A stretch of DNA of 6,253 nucleotides from Candidatus Omnitrophota bacterium (GTDB taxonomy: Bacteria; Omnitrophota; 4484-213): NCBI GenBank assembly GCA_030639955.1, contig DAOWKH010000076.1, forward strand, positions 1-6,253, in the 5' to 3' direction. The notes beneath the pieces were generated by a model. That model was not told the origin of the DNA and ran no database searches. It saw only the letters and a program-made list of their open reading frames with translations. This document shows, piece after piece, positions 1 to 5,012 of the stretch; within the stretch, counting starts at the first letter, position 1, and each line of letters begins with the position of its first letter. A program made the position numbers and the translations under genes.

Positions 1-101
1 CGTTTCGGGACAGAGGCGGGCGAGTTTGATTTTTGCCTGCCGAGACGCAGGTTTTAGCGTTAAGAAAAAATCACGAGAGCGAGGAATGCAAAAATCTTTA
101 T
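1..101. repeat. Non-coding tail after mdh, with inverted repeat and small hairpin
   Basis: No gene is supported here. On the plus strand GATTTTTGC (28-36) is the exact reverse complement of GCAAAAATC (88-96), and a 5-bp stem CCTGC (36-40) / GCAGG (47-51) encloses a 6-base loop. On the minus strand, the direction in which mdh is transcribed, the hairpin is not followed by a T run, so it is not a standard intrinsic terminator. Plus-strand frame 2 is open from the window edge to 121, but runs into the antisense of mdh and resembles no protein family I know. The first ~60 bases look more GC-rich than the rest of the window, which would fit a dispersed repeat. That last point is inference. Confidence 0.35.
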
Positions 102-1034
102 CTATATCCCTAATTTATTAATTCCCTCCTTCACCTTTTTAGCTGATTCCTGGAGTAATTTCTTTTCTTGCTTATTCAATTTTAATTCAATAATTTCTTC
201 TATCCCCTCTCTGCCCATCCTGACCGGCACTCCTAAACAAACATCTTTTAAACCATATTCTCCCTGCAAATAAACTGAGGCAGGTAGAATCCTCTTTTCA
301 TCATTAATTATTGCCTTTAACATCAAAAAAATAGCCGCAGAGGGAGCATAATAGGCGCTGCTCTTTAAATAAGAAACAATCTCCGCTCCCCTGTTCCTTG
401 TTTTTTTTACTAATTCCTCAATCTGCTCTCTGGTTAAGAATTGTGTAAACGGAATCCCGCAAATCGTAGAATATCTGGCCAGCGGAAGCATTAAATCCCC
501 ATGCATCCCTAACACCATCGCTTGAATATTTTGAGAAGAGATATTTAACGCCTCAGCAATAAGAGCAGAGAACCGCCCGGCATCTAAGACCCCCGACATC
601 CCCATAATTCTTTGGCGGGGAAACTTGCTTAACTTATAAGTTAGATAAGTGAGCACATCTAAGGGGTTGGTAACCAAAATAATTATTGCTTGGGGAGTAT
701 ATTTTTTTATCTCTGAGATAATCTTTGCAATAATCTCCTTATTTTTAATCAATAAGTCCTGCCTGCTCATTCCGGGTTGACGGAAAAATCCAGCGCTAAT
801 CACCACTATATCCGAATCTCGAAGCCTTGTGTAATTTGAAGAACAGTTAACCTTTCCGGGGCAATTTAAGACTGCCAAATTATCCTTTAAATCTAACGCC
901 TTGCCATAAGCGAGGTCTTTATCTATATCCAGGAGAAAAACATCCCCTAAATTATCTTCGGCAACCCGCATTGCCAATGTTGCTCCTACCTTGCCGGCAC
1001 CGATGATACTAATTTTTGTTCTTTTGTTTTTCAT
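102..1034 (-). CDS. mdh: Malate dehydrogenase (LDH-like MDH family)
   Basis: This 310-residue protein should catalyse NAD-dependent interconversion of malate and oxaloacetate in the cytoplasm. The N-terminal Rossmann domain has the dinucleotide motif GAGKVG (residues 12-17), and Asp36 at the end of the second strand is the expected NAD ribose ligand. The substrate loop AGFFRQPGMSR (81-91) carries Arg85, where lactate dehydrogenases have Gln, which favours malate over lactate. Other active-site residues are Arg91, Asn123, Asp151, Arg154 and catalytic His178 (MHGD, 177-180). Length is normal for the tetrameric LDH-like MDH group. The start is 18 bases after the icd stop, with only a weak purine-rich stretch (GTAAG) before it, so initiation may depend on coupling to icd. 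It is the last gene of the visible cluster. Lactate dehydrogenase is the main alternative and is disfavoured by Arg85. Confidence 0.95.
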   Translation of the reverse strand: MKNKRTKISIIGAGKVGATLAMRVAEDNLGDVFLLDIDKDLAYGKALDLKDNLAVLNCPGKVNCSSNYTRLRDSDIVVISAGFFRQPGMSRQDLLIKNKEIIAKIISEIKKYTPQAIIILVTNPLDVLTYLTYKLSKFPRQRIMGMSGVLDAGRFSALIAEALNISSQNIQAMVLGMHGDLMLPLARYSTICGIPFTQFLTREQIEELVKKTRNRGAEIVSYLKSSAYYAPSAAIFLMLKAIINDEKRILPASVYLQGEYGLKDVCLGVPVRMGREGIEEIIELKLNKQEKKLLQESAKKVKEGINKLGI

Positions 1035-1052
1035 TTGTATCTTACATTAATT

Positions 1053-2123
1053 TTAGCGTGTAGCATGTAGCGTGTGGCGTATTATTTCTTCTCCCATTTC
1101 CCTTGTGCCGGCAGAGCCTCCCAAGTCGTAAGTAACTATTTTGCCTTCTTTGATTACCTCTTGAATTGCTTTTTCTAATCTGTCTGCTGCGGTATTTTCT
1201 TTTAAATAACGCAACATTAGAGCGGCCGAAAGGAGCATTGCGGTAGGATTTACCTTGTTCTTTCCTTTATATTTAGGAGCACTGCCGTGCGTAGGTTCGA
1301 ATAGGGCAACATCATCACCAATATTTGCTCCCGGGCTCATTCCCAAACCACCGACCAAGCCGGCACACAAATCGGAGACAATATCGCCATAAAGATTTGG
1401 CAAGACCAGGACATCGTATTTTTGGGGTTTTAAAATCAATTGCATACACATATTGTCAACAATCCTATCCTCAAATTCAATCTCTGGATATTGCTTGCTT
1501 ATTTCTCTCCCGCTTTCTAAAAATAATCCGTCAGTATATTTCATTATATTTGCCTTATGCACAGCGGTAATTTTCTCTCTTTTATTTCTCCTAACATATT
1601 CAAAAGCAAAACGAAAAATTCTCTTGGAGGCATATTCAGAAATGGGTTTTATAGAAATGGCTGAATCCAAGGAAATTCTGCTTCCTTCTAAACGCTGGAT
1701 ATCCTCAATTATCCTTTTGGTATCTTTTTCTCCTTGTTTAAACTCAATGCCGGCATATAAATCCTCACTATTCTCACGGATAACAATTAAATCTATATTC
1801 TCGTATTTTGAGCTTGCTCCCAAAAATGACCTATAAGGACGCAGGCAAACATAAAGGTCTAATACCTGGCGCATTGCTACATTTACTGAACGGAAACCCC
1901 CTGCTACTGGAGTGGTAATCGGCCCTTTGATGGCTACTTTGTTTTTCTTTATCGATTGAATAGTGGAATTAGGCAAAGGAGTATTAAATTTCTTCAGCGC
2001 TTCCTCGCCAGCAATTGCTTCCTCCCACTCAATCTGGACGCCCATAGATTCAAGGCATCTTTTAGCCAAATTGCTTATCTCTGGACCAATCCCATCACCG
2101 GGGATAAAGGTAATCTTGTGCAT
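1053..2123 (-). CDS. icd: Isocitrate dehydrogenase (isocitrate/isopropylmalate dehydrogenase family)
   Basis: This 356-residue enzyme should oxidatively decarboxylate isocitrate to 2-oxoglutarate. The family N-terminus FIPGDGIGPE (6-15) is intact. The substrate segment SVNVAMRQ (79-86) has Ser79 and Asn81, matching Ser113 and Asn115 of E. coli Icd that contact the isocitrate gamma-carboxylate; 3-isopropylmalate dehydrogenases differ there. Arg85, Arg95, Arg116 (RENSED), Tyr123, Lys190 and metal-ligand aspartates 223, 247 and 251 are present. The coenzyme site is mixed: Lys284, Tyr285, Val291 and Tyr332 match the NADP-type E. coli residues 344, 345, 351 and 391, while the position of Arg395 is Gly336. 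The start overlaps leuD by 29 bases and has a strong ribosome site. The last residues come from a 7-base tandem repeat. Homoisocitrate or isopropylmalate dehydrogenase is less likely; no leuA or leuB-like partner is seen. Confidence 0.88.
   Translation of the reverse strand: MHKITFIPGDGIGPEISNLAKRCLESMGVQIEWEEAIAGEEALKKFNTPLPNSTIQSIKKNKVAIKGPITTPVAGGFRSVNVAMRQVLDLYVCLRPYRSFLGASSKYENIDLIVIRENSEDLYAGIEFKQGEKDTKRIIEDIQRLEGSRISLDSAISIKPISEYASKRIFRFAFEYVRRNKREKITAVHKANIMKYTDGLFLESGREISKQYPEIEFEDRIVDNMCMQLILKPQKYDVLVLPNLYGDIVSDLCAGLVGGLGMSPGANIGDDVALFEPTHGSAPKYKGKNKVNPTAMLLSAALMLRYLKENTAADRLEKAIQEVIKEGKIVTYDLGGSAGTREMGEEIIRHTLHATR
1054..1081. repeat. Degenerate 7-base tandem repeat at the icd 3' end
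   Basis: On the plus strand four adjacent 7-mers read TAGCGTG, TAGCATG, TAGCGTG and TGGCGTA. The first three differ at one position and the fourth is more diverged. On the coding strand they encode the C-terminal residues of Icd and supply part of its TAA stop. A repeat of this type at a gene end suggests slippage or repeat invasion trimming or extending the C-terminus. Confidence 0.6.
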
Positions 2124-2586
2124 ATTTCATCCCTCCCCCTGCTTTTAAAATCTCTTTCATCAAAGAAGGAATGGAAAAATTCATCTGCTTAGAATCTCGC
2201 ACCTTTAAAATCCCTCTATCTAAATCTATTTCTAAAAAATCATCTTCCTTGATTTTCTCAGTATTACAGATAATCAGCGGCAAACCGATATTAAAAGAAT
2301 TACGATAAAAAATACGGGCAAAACTATCGGCAATTACCGCATTAACTCCGGCGGCTTTTATTGCCAAAGGAGCCTGTTCGCGCGAAGAGCCACAGCCAAA
2401 ATTCTTACCGGCAACGATAAATATCTTTTTCTCCTTAATTTCATTATAAAAATTAGGACGGATATCTTGCATAATGTGTTGGCTAAGTTCGTCTATATCA
2501 GTAATTGAAAATTTATATCTCCCGGAAATAATTACATCCGTATTTATATTATCGCCAAATTTTTTGGCATAACCTGTAAGTTTCAT
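2095..2586 (-). CDS. leuD: Aconitase-superfamily small subunit (LeuD-type swivel domain)
   Basis: This 163-residue protein is the mobile swivel subunit of a two-subunit hydro-lyase, partner of the LeuC-type protein at 3762-5012. It has the archaeal-type short LeuD layout: FGDNINTDVII (10-20), then the substrate-specificity loop, then FGCGSSREQAP (63-73) with Ser67/Ser68 and Arg69, and the ADSFARIFYRN segment (86-96) typical of the family. Length is normal for the short group. The specificity loop reads GRYKFSIT (22-29). As I recall the literature, isopropylmalate isomerases carry a YLVY-like loop and homoaconitases YLRT; this protein has neither. With icd and mdh next door I infer citrate/isocitrate as the likely substrate, but isopropylmalate isomerase cannot be excluded. 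The start overlaps the pilT stop as ATGA, with AAGGA 3 bases and GAGGAG 11 bases upstream, so translation is probably coupled to pilT. Confidence 0.85.
   Translation of the reverse strand: MKLTGYAKKFGDNINTDVIISGRYKFSITDIDELSQHIMQDIRPNFYNEIKEKKIFIVAGKNFGCGSSREQAPLAIKAAGVNAVIADSFARIFYRNSFNIGLPLIICNTEKIKEDDFLEIDLDRGILKVRDSKQMNFSIPSLMKEILKAGGGMKYAQDYLYPR
2131..2138 (-). promoter_or_regulatory. Strong ribosome binding site for icd inside leuD
   Basis: The coding strand shows a G-rich GGGGAGGG core ending 7 bases before the icd ATG at 2121-2123. It lies within the last codons of leuD (the Gly-Gly run at residues 150-152), so the glycine codons double as the ribosome site. This fixes the icd start. 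Confidence 0.7.
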
Positions 2587-3629
2587 AAATCCTTAAACTC
2601 CTCTGGATTTTTAACCTTGGACATTGCCACCTCATAACTAATAATTCCTTGCTTATAAAGCTCCTTTAAGGACTTATCCATACTTTTCATTCCTAATTTT
2701 GAGCTGGTTTGGATAACTGTAGGAATCTGTTCGGTCTTATGCTCGCGAATTAAATTCCCTATAGCCGGAGTGTTAATTAAAATCTCTGTAGCTACTACCC
2801 GACCTTCATCATTAAGCCGCGGCAATAACTGCTGGGAAATTATTCCCTTTAAGCTTCCGGCTAATTGCACCTTTACTGTCTGCTGCTGAAAGGGTGGGAA
2901 AACATCGATTATGCGGTCGATAGTCTGCGCCGCATCCGGGGTATGCAAGGTTGTCAGGACCAGGTGCCCGGTTTCAGCAGCGGTCAAGGCTAAGGAAATT
3001 GTTTCTAAATCGCGCATTTCGCCAACAACAATTACATCCGGGTCCTGGCGCAGCGCCCTTTTCAACGCTTCGGCAAAGGACTTTGTGTCCGAATAGACCT
3101 CTCTTTGCTTAACGATACTTTTATTATGCTTATGTACATACTCTACTGGGTCTTCAATGCAAATAATCATACATTTTCTTTCCTGATTAATTAGATCAAT
3201 CATTGCCGTAAGAGTAGTCGTTTTGCCTACGCCAGTGGGTCCGGTAACTAAAATCAATCCGTTGTCCTTGCGGGCAAAACTCGTTACTATTTCTGGTAAT
3301 CTCAATTCCTCAAGCGAGGGAATACTATAATGAATAATCCGAAAAGCCGCCTCGGTGCTCCCTCTCTGTTGGTGCACATTTACCCGAAAGCGGCTTATCC
3401 CGGGGACAGACAAAGAGAAATCAAGTTCTAAATTTTCTTCAAACTGCTTTTTCTGCATCTCGTTTAAAAGAGAATATATCAATCTTTTGGTCTCCTGAGG
3501 AGTAAGTTTAGGAAAGTCGGTTTTTGTTAGGTCACCATCAACGCGTAGAGTAGGTGGCGTCCCTACGGCTAAATGCAAATCCGAGGCTTCTTTCTCTACT
3601 GCTAACTTAAACAAATCTTTCATTTCCAT
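2583..3629 (-). CDS. pilT: Type IV pilus twitching motility ATPase PilT
   Basis: This 348-residue secretion-ATPase family protein should be the cytoplasmic hexameric motor that depolymerises type IV pili. The N-terminal PAS-like domain (about 1-110) begins with the typical ASDLHL (15-20). The ATPase core has Walker A GPTGVGKTT (130-138) with Lys136, the Asp box IEDPVEY (158-164) with Glu159/Asp160, Walker B DVIVVGEMRD (198-207) with Glu204, and the His box with His222 and His229. The PilT signature AIRNLIRE appears as AIGNLIRE (289-296), separating it from PilB-type extension ATPases, which also carry a tetracysteine motif absent here. The start is set by AGGAGG 6 bases upstream; an in-frame Met at residue 3 is an alternative. 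It is preceded by the repeat island and overlaps leuD by 4 bases. No other pilus gene is in the window, and its place between leuC and leuD is unexpected. Confidence 0.95.
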   Translation of the reverse strand: MEMKDLFKLAVEKEASDLHLAVGTPPTLRVDGDLTKTDFPKLTPQETKRLIYSLLNEMQKKQFEENLELDFSLSVPGISRFRVNVHQQRGSTEAAFRIIHYSIPSLEELRLPEIVTSFARKDNGLILVTGPTGVGKTTTLTAMIDLINQERKCMIICIEDPVEYVHKHNKSIVKQREVYSDTKSFAEALKRALRQDPDVIVVGEMRDLETISLALTAAETGHLVLTTLHTPDAAQTIDRIIDVFPPFQQQTVKVQLAGSLKGIISQQLLPRLNDEGRVVATEILINTPAIGNLIREHKTEQIPTVIQTSSKLGMKSMDKSLKELYKQGIISYEVAMSKVKNPEEFKDL

Positions 3630-3634
3630 CTCTA

Positions 3635-3641
3635 TCCTCCT
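3635..3641 (-). promoter_or_regulatory. pilT ribosome binding site abutting a hairpin
   Basis: The coding strand reads AGGAGGA, then a few bases, then the pilT ATG at 3627-3629. This is the clearest Shine-Dalgarno sequence in the window together with that of icd. It begins immediately after the perfect hairpin at 3642-3660 with no spacer, so the hairpin could affect or insulate ribosome access. Confidence 0.7.
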
Positions 3642-3660
3642 GCTATAACTTCGTTATAGC
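3642..3660 (-). repeat. Perfect 8-bp hairpin upstream of pilT
   Basis: GCTATAAC (3642-3649) and GTTATAGC (3653-3660) are exact reverse complements separated by 3 bases. On the transcribed strand the loop is GAA. There is no T run after it, so it is not a typical terminator. It contains TATAAC, which resembles a -10 box, but no good -35 lies at the right distance. It forms one edge of the symmetric island reaching to 3771. Confidence 0.75.
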
Positions 3661-3754
3661 TGATTACAGCGATTAAATAACGATTACAGCGATTAAATTA
3701 TCAACTTTCATTCTCTAATCTTTGTAATCTGCTTTTTTTAATCGTTGTAATCAG
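3660..3754. repeat. Nested inverted-repeat island with four GATTACA-type units
   Basis: Two direct 17-base copies of GATTACAGCGATTAAAT lie at 3662-3678 and 3682-3698, spaced 20 bases apart. Two inverted relatives follow: 3717-3730 (reverse complement AGATTACAAAGATT) and 3738-3753 (reverse complement TGATTACAACGATTAA). The outer pair 3660-3677 / 3737-3754 is complementary at 17 of 18 positions. The inner pair matches at 12 of 14. No ORF is visible. It fills almost the whole gap between leuC and pilT. Confidence 0.75.
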
Positions 3755-3771
3755 ACATCCTTTAGGATGTC
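3754..3771 (-). repeat. 7-bp hairpin with the leuC stop codon in its loop
   Basis: GACATCC (3754-3760) pairs exactly with GGATGTC (3765-3771) around a 4-base loop. On the coding strand the loop is TAAA and contains the leuC TAA stop (3762-3764); the upstream arm encodes the final residues of LeuC (Met-Thr-Ser). No T run follows on the transcribed strand, so a role in mRNA stability or as a repeat edge is more plausible than intrinsic termination. Confidence 0.7.
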
Positions 3772-5012
3772 ATATATTCTCTCGGGTCAGTAATTTTTCC
3801 TACCAATGCTGATGCAACTACAGTAGCCGGGGAAGCTAAAAAGATATAAGCATTGGGGTTTCCCATTCTTCCTTTAAAATTACGGTTGGCCGTGGAAATA
3901 ACTATCTCTCCATCTGCAGGAACTCCATTGTGTGTCCCCACGCAACAGCCACATCCCGGGGAAACAACCACTCCACCTGCTTCTATTAAATCCTCTAAAA
4001 TCCCCTCCTTTATTGCTGATAGAAAAATTTGCCGCGAAGCCGGGGCAATAATAAATCTCACTCCCTTGTTTATCTTTTTTCCCTTCAATATCTGCGCCGC
4101 AACCCTTAGGTCCTCTAATCTGCCATTGGTGCAGGTTCCTAAGAAAGCTTGATTTATAGAAATATTTCTTAACTGCGAAACTGGACAAATATTATCTACG
4201 CTATGCGGCTGAGCTACTTGCGGCTCTAACTCAGAAAGCTCATAGTCCTTTATATCAAAATAAACAGCATCTTTATCAGGAGAAACAAAGAAGGGCTTCT
4301 CTATCCCCCTTTTGCTTAACCACTGTTCTGTTTTTTGGTCGCCAAGCATTATCCCGCATTTTGCCCCGGTTTCTACACTCATATTGGCAAGCGTAAATCT
4401 CCCATCCATATTTAAATTCTCAATAATTTCGCCAGTGAATTCTATTGATTGATAGGTGCAACCATCAGAGGTTAACTCCTTGATTAAATAAAGAGCAACA
4501 TCTTTGGCATAAACTCCATCTTGAAGCTTCCCTTTACAAATTATTTTTATTGTTTGAGGAACTTTAAACCAATTCCTGCCGCTGGCAAAAGCAATACTTA
4601 CATCTGTAGAACCCATCCCGGTAGCTAAGGCATTCAAAGCTCCATAGGTGCAAGTATGCGAGTCTGCTCCTACTATCAAAAACCCCGGTTTGATAAAACC
4701 GCTCTCCGGGATTACCTGATGGCAAACCCCTTCGCCAATATCAAAAATCTTAATCCCCTTCTTCTTAGTAAATCTGCGCATCTTTTGATGAATATTAGAA
4801 ATTTTTAAATTGGGAGAAGGAGAGTTGTGGTCGATAACCAAACAAACCTTTTGTTTATCAAAGACCTTTCTTCCGCTGAGATTATCGATAATTAAAGCAG
4901 AGGTGCCATCCTGGCCAAAACAAAAGTCAATATCAGCAATTACAATATCGCCAGCTTTGGCATCTTTACCACTGTGACTACTTAAAATCTTTTCTGCAAT
5001 TGTTTTTCCCAT
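3762..5012 (-). CDS. leuC: Aconitase-superfamily large subunit (LeuC type, [4Fe-4S] hydro-lyase)
   Basis: This 416-residue protein is the iron-sulfur catalytic subunit of a two-subunit hydro-lyase of the 3-isopropylmalate/homoaconitate/aconitase group, of the short archaeal-type length. The N-terminus GKTIAEKIL (2-10) is typical and supports the chosen start. Visible family motifs are DHNSPSPN (61-68), GADSHTCTYGALNALATGMGSTD (115-137, key His119), and the cluster ligands Cys294 in GTCTNGR (292-298) and Cys354 and Cys357 in PGCGCC (352-357). NRNFKGRMGNP (377-386) is also conserved. Its start overlaps aspC by 35 bases with only a weak ribosome site, implying coupling. The partner small subunit is not adjacent but lies beyond pilT. 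With icd and mdh in the same cluster I infer aconitase activity. Isopropylmalate isomerase is the standard automatic call and remains possible. Sequence alone does not fix the substrate. Confidence 0.88.
   Translation of the reverse strand: MGKTIAEKILSSHSGKDAKAGDIVIADIDFCFGQDGTSALIIDNLSGRKVFDKQKVCLVIDHNSPSPNLKISNIHQKMRRFTKKKGIKIFDIGEGVCHQVIPESGFIKPGFLIVGADSHTCTYGALNALATGMGSTDVSIAFASGRNWFKVPQTIKIICKGKLQDGVYAKDVALYLIKELTSDGCTYQSIEFTGEIIENLNMDGRFTLANMSVETGAKCGIMLGDQKTEQWLSKRGIEKPFFVSPDKDAVYFDIKDYELSELEPQVAQPHSVDNICPVSQLRNISINQAFLGTCTNGRLEDLRVAAQILKGKKINKGVRFIIAPASRQIFLSAIKEGILEDLIEAGGVVVSPGCGCCVGTHNGVPADGEIVISTANRNFKGRMGNPNAYIFLASPATVVASALVGKITDPREYMTS

Noticed and set aside
2..121. Possible plus-strand coding frame entering from the window edge
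   Set aside because: The translation matches no family I recognise and its end lies in the antisense of mdh; more likely a repeat read through in an open frame.
52..1059. Shared 9-mer TTTTAGCGT at 52-60 and 1051-1059
   Set aside because: Too short to establish a repeat family from two occurrences, and the flanks differ.
1325..2192. Several overlapping plus-strand open frames opposite icd and leuD
   Set aside because: They are antisense to well-conserved enzymes, show no family motif, and lack ribosome sites; they arise from the codon use of the real genes.
3642..3660. loxP-like site (ATAACTTCGT shared with a loxP arm)
   Set aside because: Only about ten bases agree, the spacer and second arm architecture are absent, and no recombinase gene is nearby; chance similarity.
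3660..3754. CRISPR array
   Set aside because: The direct units are only two, with a 3-base gap instead of spacers, and the other units are inverted; no cas genes.
3754..3771. Intrinsic terminator after leuC
   Set aside because: The stem is only 7 bp and no T run follows on the transcribed strand; the nearby homopolymer run is A on that strand.
3880..4188. A 102-residue minus-strand frame inside leuC
   Set aside because: It is an alternative frame of the conserved C-terminal part of LeuC, which carries the cluster cysteines in the correct frame; no independent start signal.
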